NCBI RefSeq assembly: GCF_040529335.1 | Contig: NZ_CP159534.1 | Location: 5,022,001 to 5,086,000 of the forward strand | Direction: 5' to 3' | Source of the DNA: Streptomyces sp. HUAS MG91 | GTDB taxonomy: Bacteria; Actinomycetota; Actinomycetes; Streptomycetales; Streptomycetaceae | DNA length: 64,000 bases | In this document: positions 18,723 through 28,580 of the stretch, one piece after another | How positions within the stretch are numbered: position 1 is the stretch's first letter | Layout: the number at the start of each line of letters is the position of its first letter | Translations under genes and position numbers: made by a program | The notes under the pieces: model-generated | What the model saw: only the letters and a program-made list of their open reading frames with translations | Database searches by the model: none | Told to the model about the DNA's origin: nothing

Positions 18723-19577
18723 GTGAGTGATGAAGCAGCGGACGGGTTCGTGCGCGTACGGCTCGACCTGAGTTACGACGGCAGTGACTTCTCCGGGTGG
18801 GCCAAGCAGGCCGGCGGGCGGCGGACCGTGCAGGGGGAGATCGAGAGCGCGCTGCGGACCGTGACCCGGTCCGAGCAGACGTACGAGCTGACCGTGGCCG
18901 GACGCACCGATGCCGGGGTGCACGCGCGCGGGCAGGTGGCCCACGTCGACCTGCCGGAGAGCGTGTGGGCCGAGCACGAGGAGAAGCTGCTGAAGCGGCT
19001 CGCCGGACGGCTGCCCAAGGACGTACGGGTGTGGTCCGTGGCGCCCGCGCCGAGCGGGTTCAACGCGCGGTTCTCCGCCGTGTGGCGGCGGTACGCGTAC
19101 CGGGTCACCGACCATCCGGGCGGCGTCGACCCGCTGCTGCGCGGGCACGTGCTGTGGCACGACTGGCCGCTCGACGTGGCGGCCATGAACGCCGCCGCGC
19201 GGGACCTGCTCGGGGAGCACGACTTCGCCGCGTACTGCAAGCGGCGCGAGGGCGCCACCACCATCCGGACCCTCCAGGAGCTGAGCCTGGTGCGCGGGGA
19301 CGACGGGATCATCACCGCGACCGTGCGCGCCGACGCCTTCTGCCACAACATGGTGCGCTCGCTGATCGGCGCCCTGCTGTTCGTCGGCGACGGACACCGG
19401 CCGCCGGAGTGGCCGGGCAAGGTGCTCGCCGCCGGGGTGCGGGACTCGGCCGTGCACGTGGTGCGGCCGCACGGGCTCACGCTGGAGGAGGTCGGCTACC
19501 CGGCCGACGAGCTGCTGGCCGCCCGCAACCGCGAGGCGCGCAACAAGCGGACCCTGCCGGGGGCGGGCTGTTGCTGA
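18723..19577 (+). CDS. truA: tRNA pseudouridine(38-40) synthase
   Basis: 284 residues. Makes pseudouridine at positions 38-40 of the anticodon stem-loop. The catalytic Asp is in [16 protein letters not shown]. Other family features are [18 protein letters not shown] at the start and [23 protein letters not shown] start after GAGGGA. Its position after rplQ is the common actinobacterial arrangement; transcription is likely by read-through, since no room remains for a full promoter after the terminator. Confidence 0.97.
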   Translation: MSDEAADGFVRVRLDLSYDGSDFSGWAKQAGGRRTVQGEIESALRTVTRSEQTYELTVAGRTDAGVHARGQVAHVDLPESVWAEHEEKLLKRLAGRLPKDVRVWSVAPAPSGFNARFSAVWRRYAYRVTDHPGGVDPLLRGHVLWHDWPLDVAAMNAAARDLLGEHDFAAYCKRREGATTIRTLQELSLVRGDDGIITATVRADAFCHNMVRSLIGALLFVGDGHRPPEWPGKVLAAGVRDSAVHVVRPHGLTLEEVGYPADELLAARNREARNKRTLPGAGCC

Positions 19578-19693
19578 ACTAACTCGTGTACATCCCAGGC
19601 AACTTGGATATGCTTCCGCGATCCGGCCGCGGGGAAACGAATGGGGCGGTCGGGTGACAATGTGGTTGCGCGGGACCTGGGGGGTTTCCGTCG

Positions 19694-21280
19694 ATGGCTT
19701 CATTCGGCTCGGTGCGGACGGGGGGACGCCGCGCCGCACCTCGGCACGGAGCTGAGCAGTTCGGGCTGCTGCCGCTGCCGCCCTCGGACAGGGAGAAGTA
19801 CTCCTATGCCCGGCGGCGGCTGTGGGTCCTGACGATCGGCTCGCTCGTCAGCTTCAGCTGCCTGGTGGTCAGCCAGGTCGAACTGGCCTGGTCCGCACCG
19901 CTGTTGTGGGTGTACTCGCCTCTCCTGCTCTTCACCGTCGTCTACTACCTCGTGTCGCTGCGGGTGAACGGCTTCTCCCGGGACTTCGACCTCAAGCGCC
20001 ACCGCCGTCTGGTGCGCGGCTGGCGGCCCGAGGCCCATCCGTCCGTGGACGTCTTCCTGCCGGTGTGCGGGGAGCCGATCCAGGTGCTCCACAACACCTG
20101 GCGGCACGTACGGGCGATGGCCGACCGCTACCCGGGCGCGTGCCTGCCGTTCGTCCTGGACGACGGCGCGTCCCCCGAACTCGCCGCCATGGCACGGGAC
20201 TTCGGCTTCCGGTACGGGACCCGGGAGAACCGGGGCTGGTTCAAGAAGGCCGGCAATCTGCACTTCGGGTTCGGCCGCTCCGACGGCACGTACATCCTGA
20301 TCCTGGACGCCGACTTCACCCCGCGCGCCGATCTGCTCCAGGAGCTGCTGCCCTACCTGGAGTCCGACGACCGCGTCGGCATCGTGCAGTCGCCGCAGTA
20401 CTTCCGGGTGCTCGACTCGCAGAACTGGATCGAGCGCGGCGCGGGTGCCGTGCAGGAGCTGTTCTACCGGTCCGTGCAGGTGTCCCGGCAGGGCAGTGAC
20501 GGCGCCATCTGCGTGGGCAGTTGTGCCGTGTACCGGCGGACCGCCCTGGAGGCCAACGGCGGCAGCACCCTCATCGAGCACTCCGAGGACGTGCACACGG
20601 GATTCGATCTGCGGGGCCTCGGCTGGGGCCTGCGGTACGTGCCGGTCGCCCTGTCCACCGGGGTGTGCCCGGACACCGCCGGCGCCTTCTTCAACCAGCA
20701 GTACCGGTGGTGCTCGGGCTCCATGAGCCTGCTGGGCAGCGCCAAGTTCTGGCAGCGGAAGATCAACCTGTCGACCCGGCTCTGCTACCTGTCCGGGTTC
20801 CTCTACTACATCCACACGGCGCTGTTCACCTTCGCCGCTCCCGTCGTCCCGCTGATGCTGCTGCTCGTCCTGCCGGGCAAGCTGCTGGTGGAGAACCTGC
20901 ACCTGGTGCTGCCCAGCATCCTCTACGCCACGATCGTCTTCCCGATGTGGCACCGCACGCCCTACCGCCTGGAGGCCTGGGCCGCCCGCATGATGTACGG
21001 CTGGGCGCACGTCTTCGCCATCTGGGACATCCTGCGCAGGAACCGCGTGGGCTGGCGGCCCACCGGCTCCTCCGGCGCGAGGAGCGACAAGACCCGCAGG
21101 TTCTGGATCGGCATGTGGGTGTGGAGCGGCGGCACCGCGGTGCTGTGGGTGGGCGCCGCGGTCTGGCGGATGCTCACCATGAACGCCCCCGACTTCGCCC
21201 TGATCCTGTCCTCCGGCCTGTTCTACGCCCTCGTCGTGGGCCGGGTCCTCGTGCAGCCCCGAGCGGAGAGTGCCCCGTGA
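19694..21280 (+). CDS. CesA/BcsA-like processive family 2 glycosyltransferase
   Basis: 528 residues. Two membrane helices near residues 45-90 are followed by a cytoplasmic GT2 domain: VDVFLPVCGE, LDDGAS, the DxD motif in LDADFTPRADL, a base-bearing SEDVHTG (in place of TED) and QQYRW, the QxxRW motif of processive beta-glycan synthases. At least four more helices close the protein. It therefore looks like a membrane synthase that polymerises and exports a beta-linked glycan. There is no PilZ domain, and no GlxA-like oxidase gene adjoins it, unlike the cslA-glxA locus. Polymer identity unknown. It overlaps the next gene. Confidence 0.9.
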   Translation: MASFGSVRTGGRRAAPRHGAEQFGLLPLPPSDREKYSYARRRLWVLTIGSLVSFSCLVVSQVELAWSAPLLWVYSPLLLFTVVYYLVSLRVNGFSRDFDLKRHRRLVRGWRPEAHPSVDVFLPVCGEPIQVLHNTWRHVRAMADRYPGACLPFVLDDGASPELAAMARDFGFRYGTRENRGWFKKAGNLHFGFGRSDGTYILILDADFTPRADLLQELLPYLESDDRVGIVQSPQYFRVLDSQNWIERGAGAVQELFYRSVQVSRQGSDGAICVGSCAVYRRTALEANGGSTLIEHSEDVHTGFDLRGLGWGLRYVPVALSTGVCPDTAGAFFNQQYRWCSGSMSLLGSAKFWQRKINLSTRLCYLSGFLYYIHTALFTFAAPVVPLMLLLVLPGKLLVENLHLVLPSILYATIVFPMWHRTPYRLEAWAARMMYGWAHVFAIWDILRRNRVGWRPTGSSGARSDKTRRFWIGMWVWSGGTAVLWVGAAVWRMLTMNAPDFALILSSGLFYALVVGRVLVQPRAESAP

Positions 21281-22305
21281 CACCGACGCGTACGACCCCC
21301 ACGGCCCGGCGCGGCGCGGGCCTCGTCCTGGCCGCCGTCCTCGCGCTCGGCGGCTGCTCCCTGGGCGGCAACTCCGGCCACGGGCAGGGCGGTTCGGGCT
21401 CGCGCGGCGGTGACGGCGGCCCGTCGGCGCAGGCCGAACAGCGGGCGCCCTACGACGTGACCCCGCTGCTCAAGCCCGCCAAGAAGTACTTCGGCGCGGC
21501 CGTCGACGGCGCCCCGAACTCGATGAAGCCCGTCGACGCGTACGCGAAGCTCACCGGCAAGCGGCCCAACCTCGTCGAGTACTACGCGGCCTGGGGCGAC
21601 GGCTTCGACGCCACCGGGGTGCGCAACGCCTGGCGCGCGGGCGCGCTGACGCTGATGTCCTGGGAGCCGTTCGACGCCACGCTCGCCGACATCGCCGCCG
21701 GCGAGCGGGACACGTACCTGACGTCGTACGCGACCGCGGTGAAGAAGCTGAACCTGCCCGTCGTCATCGACTTCGCCGACGAGATGAACGGCCCCTGGGA
21801 GAAGTGGGGAACCCGGCACGTCACCCCGCGGCAGTACGTCGCCGCCTGGCGGCACATCCACGACACGTTCGCCGAGGTGGGCGCCACGAACGTGATCTGG
21901 GCCTGGTCGCCGAACGTCGTCGACCCGATGCCGGACGTGCGCCTCGCGCCCTACTACCCGGGTGACGCGTACGTGGACTGGGTGGGCCTCGTCGGCTACT
22001 TCTCCGGCCCCCGGGCCACGTCGTTCGACGCCGTCTTCGGCCGGACGATCCGCGAGATCAGGCGGTTCAGCGCGAAGCCGCTGCTGCTCCTGGAGACGGC
22101 CGCGGACCCGGGACCCCGGCGCAGCGCCGACGTGCGCCACCTGTTCGAGGGCGTCGAGGGCGACGACGACCTCATCGGGTTCGTCTGGTTCAACTACGAC
22201 AAGCGGGCCGACTGGCGCCTCGAGGCGAGCCCGGCGGGCCTCGAACAGTTCAGGAAGCTCGCCGCCGACGACCGCTTCGGCTTCGACGTCCGGAACCCGC
22301 GATGA
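21277..22305 (+). CDS. Lipoprotein with GH26-like glycoside hydrolase domain
   Basis: 342 residues from the GTG at 21277, which overlaps the previous stop (GTGA). The signal peptide ends in a lipobox LALGGC at about residues 22-27, then a Gly/Ser linker. The rest resembles a (beta/alpha)8 hydrolase of the GH26/GH5 type: VIDFADEMNGPWEKWG carries the probable acid/base Glu and KPLLLLETAAD the probable nucleophile Glu. Anchored outside the membrane next to a glycan synthase, it probably trims or releases the polymer, as BcsZ does for cellulose. Family assignment is by motif only. Confidence 0.82.
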   Translation: MTPTRTTPTARRGAGLVLAAVLALGGCSLGGNSGHGQGGSGSRGGDGGPSAQAEQRAPYDVTPLLKPAKKYFGAAVDGAPNSMKPVDAYAKLTGKRPNLVEYYAAWGDGFDATGVRNAWRAGALTLMSWEPFDATLADIAAGERDTYLTSYATAVKKLNLPVVIDFADEMNGPWEKWGTRHVTPRQYVAAWRHIHDTFAEVGATNVIWAWSPNVVDPMPDVRLAPYYPGDAYVDWVGLVGYFSGPRATSFDAVFGRTIREIRRFSAKPLLLLETAADPGPRRSADVRHLFEGVEGDDDLIGFVWFNYDKRADWRLEASPAGLEQFRKLAADDRFGFDVRNPR

Positions 22306-23963
22306 GCGCTCTGCACGGCTCGCGGCCCGACGACGAGACGTTCGCGCTGCGGACGGTGACGCCACGCGTGCCCGTCCAGCCCGCCGGGCCCGCCGGGCCG
22401 ACCGAGCCCGAGCCGGTGGGCTACGAGATACCCGAGACGCCCGAGACCGGCTGGGACATGGCCGCCAGCCGCCGCCGCACCTGGGTCAGCCGGGGCGTGC
22501 TGCTGCTGATCATGGCGATCCAGGCGGCCCTGTCGCTGCGGCTGTCCAACACCGCGTTCCAGGACGAGGCGCTGTACCTGACCGCCGGGCACGCCGAGCT
22601 CGCGCACCTGCTCCACGGCACCCCGCTGCCGAAGGACTACGCCGCCTACTTCTCCGGTTCGCCGCAGCTGTACCCGGTGCTCGCGGCCCTGGTCGACGGG
22701 CGGTTCGGGCTGTCCGGGGCGCGCGCGCTGAGCCTCGTCCTCATGCTGGGCACGACGGGCCTGCTGTACACGATCACCCGGCGCCTGTTCAGCGAGCGGG
22801 CGGCGCTCGCCGCGGCCGGCCTGTTCGCCGTCATGCAGTCGACGATCGTCATGGGGCACTACGCGACGTACGACGCCATGGCGCTGTTCCTGCTCGCGCT
22901 GGCCACCTGGATCGTGGTGCGCACCGACCGGATGCCCGCCGTCGCCGGTCTGCTCGCCGCCCCCGTCGCCGTGCTCGCCGTCGGCGTGAAGTACGCGGCC
23001 GCCCTGTACCTGCCGACGATCGTGGTGCTCGCGCTGCTCACGGCGTGGCCGAGGCGCGGCGCCGGATCCGCGGTCCTGCGGGTGGTGCTGCTGGTGCTCG
23101 GCACCGGCGGACTGCTCGCCGCGGGCGCGCACGCCACCGATCTGCTCGCCGGTGTGCAGCAGACCACCACCGACCGCGCCCACGGCACCGACAGCGCCCG
23201 CTACCTGCTCGAACAGTCCGCTGAGTGGGGTGGCCCGATGTTCCTCACGGCGGTCGGCGGCGCGATCTCGTACGGGTGGCGCGGCCGGCTGAACGAGTCA
23301 CCGCTCGCCCGCAGGCTCGGCAGCCCCGGCCGGACCCGGCGGGTGCTGCTCGGGCTGCTGCTGTGCGGCACCGCGCTGCTCGCGCCCGCCTATCAGATCC
23401 ACCTGGCCACCGTGGTCTCGCTGTTCAAGCACATCGGCTTCGGCCTGTTCTTCGCGGCGCCGATGGCGGGCGTCGGCGTGACCCGGCTGATCGGCGCCCA
23501 CTTCCGCCATCCGCAGCTCGGCATCCTGCTGTGGACCACCACGCTCTGCCTGGGCATCCAGCAGGCGGACTGGCGTTTCGGCCTGTGGCCCGACTCCACG
23601 CGGATGATCCGGACGATCGCCCCGCGCGTGGACTCCGCCGGGCACTACCTGAGCTCGACGCCCGAGGTGCCCGCCTACTACCTGCGCGCGAAGACCAGCC
23701 ACCGGCAGTGGCAGAGCGTCTTCGGCATGGAGTACACGGACAGGAAGGGCAGGTACCACGCCGGGGACGACGCCTACCGGACGGCGGTCCGTGACGGGGC
23801 CTTCGACCTGATCGTCCTCGACGGGCTGACCAATCCCCGGGTCGACGACATCGTCGCGGCCGCGGCCGAGGGCAACACCCACTACCGGCTGCTGCGCGAG
23901 CTGCCGTTCCGCAACTCCGCCGGCACCGGCCGGTACCGGATCTGGGTCAGGACCTCGGGGTGA
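22302..23963 (+). CDS. ArnT/PMT-like integral membrane glycosyltransferase
   Basis: 553 residues. After ~60 hydrophilic residues come about 11-12 membrane helices and a C-terminal periplasmic domain of ~130 residues. The first outer loop has SNTAFQDEALYLTAGH; the acidic pair there is the hallmark of lipid-phosphate-sugar-dependent GT-C enzymes (GT39/GT83). It probably transfers a sugar or similar group from a polyprenyl-phosphate donor to the glycan or a protein outside the cell. It overlaps the hydrolase gene by 4 nt (ATGA), so all three genes are one operon. Confidence 0.82.
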   Translation: MSALHGSRPDDETFALRTVTPRVPVQPAGPAGPTEPEPVGYEIPETPETGWDMAASRRRTWVSRGVLLLIMAIQAALSLRLSNTAFQDEALYLTAGHAELAHLLHGTPLPKDYAAYFSGSPQLYPVLAALVDGRFGLSGARALSLVLMLGTTGLLYTITRRLFSERAALAAAGLFAVMQSTIVMGHYATYDAMALFLLALATWIVVRTDRMPAVAGLLAAPVAVLAVGVKYAAALYLPTIVVLALLTAWPRRGAGSAVLRVVLLVLGTGGLLAAGAHATDLLAGVQQTTTDRAHGTDSARYLLEQSAEWGGPMFLTAVGGAISYGWRGRLNESPLARRLGSPGRTRRVLLGLLLCGTALLAPAYQIHLATVVSLFKHIGFGLFFAAPMAGVGVTRLIGAHFRHPQLGILLWTTTLCLGIQQADWRFGLWPDSTRMIRTIAPRVDSAGHYLSSTPEVPAYYLRAKTSHRQWQSVFGMEYTDRKGRYHAGDDAYRTAVRDGAFDLIVLDGLTNPRVDDIVAAAAEGNTHYRLLRELPFRNSAGTGRYRIWVRTSG

Positions 23964-23975
23964 GCCCCGGCGGGC

Positions 23976-24830
23976 TCAGCCCTGCGCGGCGGCCGAGGCC
24001 TGGAGCTCGCCGCGCTGCTTGATCTTCTGGAAGGTGTACTCCTGAAGGTCGTCGCCGAGCGCGAACAGGACGCTGTCCTTCTTGGTGGCGTCCGTGCCGT
24101 TGGTGCGGCCGCCGTTGGTGAAGTACGCGTAGCGGCCCACCGAGTTCGCGGTCTGGCGGCACACGGTCGTACGGCAGAACGTGGGGACGCCGGAGCCGGG
24201 CAGCGACAGGACGCCGCCGTCGAAGTCGTACTGCTCCTTGGCGCTCGTCGCCTGCTTCTTGCTGTCGAAGACCGCGACGCCGATGGTGACCGCCGACCCG
24301 CTCCTGTAGTAGGTCGCGCGGATGACCTGGGTGCAGCCGTTCTTCTTCAGGACGCCGGCCAGGCCCTTCTGCGCCGCGGCGGTGCAGTCGGCGGTGCGGC
24401 TCGTGGCGCCCTTCGTGTACGTGCGGCCACCGAACGTGAGCGTCTTGCCGGGGTAGAGCGTGTCCGCGGTGAGCGGGGCCGTGTCCTTGGCCGCGCTGTC
24501 GATGAAGTCGTTGGGGTTCAGCGGCGGCGGCGCGGACGTCGGCTCGAAGGACGGCTGCGCGGTCTTCTCCTCGCTGGGGATGTCCGCGGTGCTCGGCAGC
24601 TGGTCGGCCGGCTTGTTCCCGGCGTTGCTGCTCCTGTTCGCGGAGACGATCCCCCAGGCCACCGCCGACCCCACGGCGAGCGTGGCCACCGTGGCGACGC
24701 CGATCAGCAGCCACCTGCGCTTGCGAGCGCGTGATTCCGAGGCCTCGGCGAGCGCCGCCCAGTCCGGAGCGTTTCCGTTGTCATTGGGCCCCCACTGGGG
24801 TCCCCCCTGCCCGAAGCTCATGGGGCGCAT
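23976..24830 (-). CDS. Single-span membrane protein, function unknown
   Basis: 284 residues. N-terminal ~38 residues cytoplasmic and Gly/Asn/Pro-rich, one membrane helix (about 39-62, WLLIGVATVATLAVGSAVAW), then a Pro/Ser linker and an extracytoplasmic domain with two or three Cys pairs (TADCTAA, KNGCTQV, FCRTTVC). No enzyme motif recognised. A second in-frame ATG at 24821 is an equally good start; no clear Shine-Dalgarno for either. It is convergent with the glycosyltransferase (12-nt gap) and divergent from rplM. Similar proteins are usual ahead of rplM in Streptomyces. Confidence 0.8.
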   Translation of the reverse strand: MRPMSFGQGGPQWGPNDNGNAPDWAALAEASESRARKRRWLLIGVATVATLAVGSAVAWGIVSANRSSNAGNKPADQLPSTADIPSEEKTAQPSFEPTSAPPPLNPNDFIDSAAKDTAPLTADTLYPGKTLTFGGRTYTKGATSRTADCTAAAQKGLAGVLKKNGCTQVIRATYYRSGSAVTIGVAVFDSKKQATSAKEQYDFDGGVLSLPGSGVPTFCRTTVCRQTANSVGRYAYFTNGGRTNGTDATKKDSVLFALGDDLQEYTFQKIKQRGELQASAAAQG

Positions 24831-24870
24831 CTTAAACGTGGTGCGTGAGCGCCGGGAGGCGGAGCGCGTT

Positions 24871-24900
24871 TTGACCCGTGCGGGGGCCCGCGGGTAGTCT
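24871..24900 (+). promoter_or_regulatory. rplM-rpsI promoter
   Basis: TTGACC (24871-24876) and TAGTCT (24895-24900) with an 18-bp spacer, the same hexamers as the rpsJ and groES promoters. It leaves a leader of about 175 nt before rplM, in which I see no clear hairpin or gene. Confidence 0.75.
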
Positions 24901-25081
24901 GCCTAGTCGTTATGTGTATTGGTTCGCTCATTCTCATGTGAGACGCCCTTACACGGGTTCCCTGGAGCAGTTACCAGTGGGCGGCATACGGGCGCTGAAC
25001 CCGGCACTGTCGTCCCCAGCTGCACGATCGCTTCAGTGATGCCATTTTCAGCACCCATCCACTGAAGAAGAAGGCTGCTAA

Positions 25082-25525
25082 GTGCGTACGTACAGCCCTA
25101 AGCCCGGCGATGTGACTCGCCAGTGGCACGTCATCGACGCGCAGGACATCGTCCTGGGACGTCTGGCCACCACTGCCGCGACCCTCCTCCGTGGCAAGCA
25201 CAAGCCGACCTATGCCCCGCACATGGACATGGGCGACTTCGTCGTCATCATCAACGCCGACAAGGTTCACCTGTCCGGCAACAAGAAGACCCAGAAGATG
25301 GCGTACCGCCACTCCGGCTACCCGGGTGGTCTGCGCTCCGTCCGTTACGACGAGCTTCTGGAGAAGAACCCCGAGAAGGCCGTCGAGAAGGCCATCAAGG
25401 GCATGCTCCCCAAGAACACGCTCGGCCGTCAGATGATCTCGAAGCTGAAGGTCTACTCGGGCGACCAGCACCCGCACGCTGCCCAGCAGCCGGTGCCGTT
25501 CGAGATCACCCAGGTCGCGCAGTAG
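25082..25525 (+). CDS. rplM: 50S ribosomal protein L13
   Basis: 147 residues; GTG start after GAAGAAGAAGG. L13 is an early 50S assembly protein. Diagnostic: [53 protein letters not shown] and [10 protein letters not shown]. It forms an operon with rpsI (44-nt gap), the conserved bacterial pair. Confidence 0.99.
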   Translation: MRTYSPKPGDVTRQWHVIDAQDIVLGRLATTAATLLRGKHKPTYAPHMDMGDFVVIINADKVHLSGNKKTQKMAYRHSGYPGGLRSVRYDELLEKNPEKAVEKAIKGMLPKNTLGRQMISKLKVYSGDQHPHAAQQPVPFEITQVAQ

Positions 25526-25569
25526 TACCGGCCACAGCCCCAAAGACAGAAAAGAATCTGAGGAGAACC

Positions 25570-26085
25570 GTGGCCGAGACCACTGCCGAGACGCCGGTCG
25601 AAGAGATCGTCGACGTCGAGAGCTACACCACCGAGTCGGACGCGCCCGTCGAGGGCGAGTACACCTCGGAGTCCAACCCCGCCCGCTTCGGCGACCCGCA
25701 GCCGGCCGCCGGCCTGGGCCGTCGCAAGAACGCCATCGCGCGCGTCCGCATCGTGCCGGGCACGGGCAAGTGGAAGGTCAACGGGCGCACGCTCGAGGAC
25801 TACTTCCCGAACAAGGTCCACCAGCAGGAAGTCAACGAGCCCTTCAAGGTGCTCGAGCTCGACGGCCGCTACGACGTCATCGCCCGCATCGCGGGTGGCG
25901 GTGTCTCCGGCCAGGCCGGCGCCCTGCGCCTCGGTGTTGCCCGCGCGCTGAACGAGGCCGACGTGGACAACAACCGCCCGGCGCTCAAGAAGGCCGGTTA
26001 CCTCAAGCGTGACGACCGTGCGGTCGAGCGCAAGAAGGCCGGTCTCAAGAAGGCCCGCAAGGCCCCGCAGTACAGCAAGCGCTAA
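25570..26085 (+). CDS. rpsI: 30S ribosomal protein S9 with acidic N-terminal extension
   Basis: 171 residues from the GTG at 25570 (RBS GAGGAGAACC). The S9 core starts near residue 48 with [20 protein letters not shown] and ends [12 protein letters not shown], whose terminal Arg contacts P-site tRNA. The first ~45 residues are acidic and Thr/Glu-rich, a typical actinobacterial addition of unknown role. It is the last gene of the operon and is followed by a terminator. Confidence 0.99.
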   Translation: MAETTAETPVEEIVDVESYTTESDAPVEGEYTSESNPARFGDPQPAAGLGRRKNAIARVRIVPGTGKWKVNGRTLEDYFPNKVHQQEVNEPFKVLELDGRYDVIARIAGGGVSGQAGALRLGVARALNEADVDNNRPALKKAGYLKRDDRAVERKKAGLKKARKAPQYSKR

Positions 26086-26113
26086 AGCTCGCTGCCTGCT
26101 TGTTTTTCCCGTT

Positions 26114-26146
26114 CGCCCCGGCGGCACTTCGCGTGCTGCCGGGGCG
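26114..26146 (+). terminator. Hairpin terminator after rpsI
   Basis: A 13-bp stem, CGCCCCGGCGGCA (26114-26126) with TGCTGCCGGGGCG (26134-26146, one G-U), loop of 7 nt. It separates rpsI from glmM. Confidence 0.75.
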
Positions 26147-26188
26147 TTCGGCTTATGGTCGACTTGTTTTCAGTTCGGAGGACACCAA

Positions 26189-27547
26189 GTGGGACGACTC
26201 TTCGGCACGGACGGTGTGCGCGGCGTGGCCAATGCCGACCTGACCGCCGAGATGGCGCTCGGTCTGTCGGTCGCCGCGGCGCACGTACTCGGTGAGGCCG
26301 GTTCGTTCGAGGGGCACCGGCCCGTCGCGGTCGTCGGCCGTGATCCGCGTGCCTCGGGCGAGTTCCTGGAGGCCGCGGTCGTCGCGGGTCTGGCGAGCGC
26401 GGGCGTCGACGTCCTGCGCGTCGGCGTGCTGCCCACCCCCGCGGTGGCGTATCTCACCGGTGCGCTGGGCGCCGACCTCGGCGTGATGCTCTCCGCGAGC
26501 CACAACGCCATGCCCGACAACGGCATCAAGTTCCTCGCGCGCGGCGGCCACAAGCTGGACGACGCCCTGGAGGACCGCATCGAGACGATCTACCAGGAGC
26601 ACCGCACCGGCGCTCCCTGGGACCGTCCGACGGGCGCCGGCGTCGGCCGCGTGAAGGCGTACGACGAGGGGCTCGACCAGTACATCGCGCACCTGGTGGG
26701 CGTGCTGCCGAACCGGCTCGAAGGGCTGAAGATCGTCCTCGACGAGGCGCACGGCGCGGCCTCGCGGGTCTCGCCCGAGGCGTTCACCCGGGCCGGGGCC
26801 GAGATCGTCACCATCGGCGCCGACCCCGACGGGCTCAACATCAACGACGGGTGCGGCTCGACCCACCTGGACCTGCTGAAGGCCGCCGTCGTCGAGCAGG
26901 GCGCCGACTTCGGCATCGCGCACGACGGCGACGCCGACCGCTGCCTGGCCGTGGACCACACCGGTTCCGAGGTCGACGGCGACCAGATCATGGCCGTGCT
27001 GTCCCTGGCCATGAAGGAGCGGGGCGCGCTGCGGCACGACACCGTTGTCGCGACCGTCATGTCGAACCTCGGTCTGAAGCTCGCCATGGAGCGTGCGGGC
27101 ATCACGCTCGTCCAGACCGCGGTCGGCGACCGGTACGTCCTGGAGAACATGAAGGAGCACGGGTTTGCGCTGGGCGGTGAGCAGTCCGGGCACGTGATCG
27201 TCCTGGACCACGCGACCACCGGTGACGGCACGCTCACCGGGCTGCTGCTGGCCGCGCGGGTCGCGCAGACCGGGCGCTCGCTCCAGGAGCTGGCGGCCGT
27301 CATGGAGCGGCTCCCGCAGGTGCTCATCAATGTGCCGGACGTGGACAAGTCGCGGGTCGGGTCGGCGCCGGAGATCGCTGCCGCCGTGGCGGACGCCGAG
27401 GGGGAGCTCGGGGCCACCGGGCGGGTGCTGCTGCGGTCTTCCGGGACCGAGCCGCTGGTGCGGGTGATGGTGGAGGCCGCGGACATCGAGCAGGCCCGCG
27501 CGGTCGCCGGGCGGCTCGCCGATGTGGTGAAGTCGGCGCTGGGATAG
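26189..27547 (+). CDS. glmM: Phosphoglucosamine mutase
   Basis: 452 residues from the GTG at 26189, preceded by CGGAGGAC. Converts glucosamine-6-phosphate to glucosamine-1-phosphate for UDP-GlcNAc. It begins [14 protein letters not shown]; the phospho-serine loop is [12 protein letters not shown], the metal site DGDADRCL, and the C-terminal phosphate-binding loop [12 protein letters not shown]. With glmS at 30 kb it supplies peptidoglycan precursors. A longer in-frame reading from 26009 has no ribosome-binding site. Confidence 0.98.
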   Translation: MGRLFGTDGVRGVANADLTAEMALGLSVAAAHVLGEAGSFEGHRPVAVVGRDPRASGEFLEAAVVAGLASAGVDVLRVGVLPTPAVAYLTGALGADLGVMLSASHNAMPDNGIKFLARGGHKLDDALEDRIETIYQEHRTGAPWDRPTGAGVGRVKAYDEGLDQYIAHLVGVLPNRLEGLKIVLDEAHGAASRVSPEAFTRAGAEIVTIGADPDGLNINDGCGSTHLDLLKAAVVEQGADFGIAHDGDADRCLAVDHTGSEVDGDQIMAVLSLAMKERGALRHDTVVATVMSNLGLKLAMERAGITLVQTAVGDRYVLENMKEHGFALGGEQSGHVIVLDHATTGDGTLTGLLLAARVAQTGRSLQELAAVMERLPQVLINVPDVDKSRVGSAPEIAAAVADAEGELGATGRVLLRSSGTEPLVRVMVEAADIEQARAVAGRLADVVKSALG

Positions 27548-27574
27548 CCCGGTTGTCGGGTGCGGCTTTCGTCG

Positions 27575-27633
27575 TGGCCGGTCGCGCAGTTCCCCGCGCC
27601 CCTGGAGTGAGCTCCGCTCACCTCAGGGGCGCG
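27575..27633. repeat. Dispersed palindromic repeat, copy 2 (glmM / DUF389)
   Basis: GTGGCCGGTCGCGCAGTT, then CCCCGCGCCCCTG, with a closing arm CAGGGGCGCG (27624-27633) and an inner stem GAGTGAGC/GCTCACCTC. It lies between convergent genes, and the stop codon of the minus-strand gene is inside its right arm. It probably serves as a bidirectional terminator. Confidence 0.85.
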
Positions 27634-28546
27634 TTCGCTTCCAGAGCCATTTCTGGATCAAGAGCGTCAGGGTGCCCGCCACCACGATGCCCGCCAGGTT
27701 CAGCAGGAGTTGTTGGGTCGAGCCCAGGGCCTGGCGGTACTCGTTGTAGCTGAAGGCCACCGCCGCGTTCGCCGCCGCCGGGACCGTCGTGACCGAGATG
27801 GCCACGCCGACCATGGCGCCCGACTTCGCCGAGGTGAGGGAGAGGGTGCCCGCGGCGCCCGCGAGGACCGCCACCACGAACGAGAACCAGTCCGGGTTGA
27901 AGATGAAGCTGGTGTTCGGGCGGTCCGCCTCCAGCTGGGCGCGGCTGAACAGGCCGACCGCGTCCATGAAGTAGCTGAAGCCCACCGCCACCACCATCGA
28001 CACCGCGAAGCCGACGAGCAGCGCGACAAGCGCCCGCAGGGCCAGGCGCGGGGCGCGTCGCACCAGGGCCGTGCACACGCCGGCGACCGGGCCGAAGTCG
28101 GGGCCGACGGCCATGGCGCCGACGATCAGGATCGCGTTGTCGAGCACCACACCGCAGGCCGCGATCATGGTGGCGATCAGCATGAAGGCGACGTAGGTGA
28201 AGGAGAGCGTGGACTCCTCGTGCGTGGCCTCGGTGAGCTGGTCCCACAGGACGGCGTCCGCGCCTTCGCCCGGCGCGTCGTCCTCCGCCCGGTCGGCGCG
28301 CTCGGACAGCGAGAGGTCGATGTTCTCGACGGCGATCGACCCGGACTCGGCGATGCCCAGTTCTCGCAGGTTCGCGAGGAGTTCGTCGCCGGCCTCGCGG
28401 GCGACGTCGCACATCACGACATCGCCCGCCGGGTCGCGGGCCACCCCGGGCAGCACCGCGAGATGCGCGGTGCCGACCGTCTTCTCGATCAGGCGCACCA
28501 CGTCGTCCGTGGTGCCGGCCGGGGTGATCAGGCGCAGATGCAGCAT
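27623..28546 (-). CDS. DUF389 multi-span membrane protein
   Basis: 307 residues. The first ~100 residues form a soluble alpha/beta (ACT-like) region, followed by an acidic linker and six or more membrane helices from about residue 115. Sequences such as AILIVGAMAVGPDFGPVAGV and SAKSGAMVGVAISVTTVPAA are typical of the DUF389 family, whose function is not established. Its 3' end is formed by repeat copy 2, which is convergent with glmM. It is not clearly linked to coaA (34-nt gap, same strand). Confidence 0.88.
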   Translation of the reverse strand: MLHLRLITPAGTTDDVVRLIEKTVGTAHLAVLPGVARDPAGDVVMCDVAREAGDELLANLRELGIAESGSIAVENIDLSLSERADRAEDDAPGEGADAVLWDQLTEATHEESTLSFTYVAFMLIATMIAACGVVLDNAILIVGAMAVGPDFGPVAGVCTALVRRAPRLALRALVALLVGFAVSMVVAVGFSYFMDAVGLFSRAQLEADRPNTSFIFNPDWFSFVVAVLAGAAGTLSLTSAKSGAMVGVAISVTTVPAAANAAVAFSYNEYRQALGSTQQLLLNLAGIVVAGTLTLLIQKWLWKRTRP

Positions 28547-28580
28547 GACGTCTTTCTAACAGCCCCGGCCGCCCTGCCGC

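Noticed and set aside
19694..23963. cslA-glxA or matAB locus
   Set aside because: No galactose-oxidase-like GlxA gene and no MatB-type deacetylase/GT fusion adjoins; the gene set is different.
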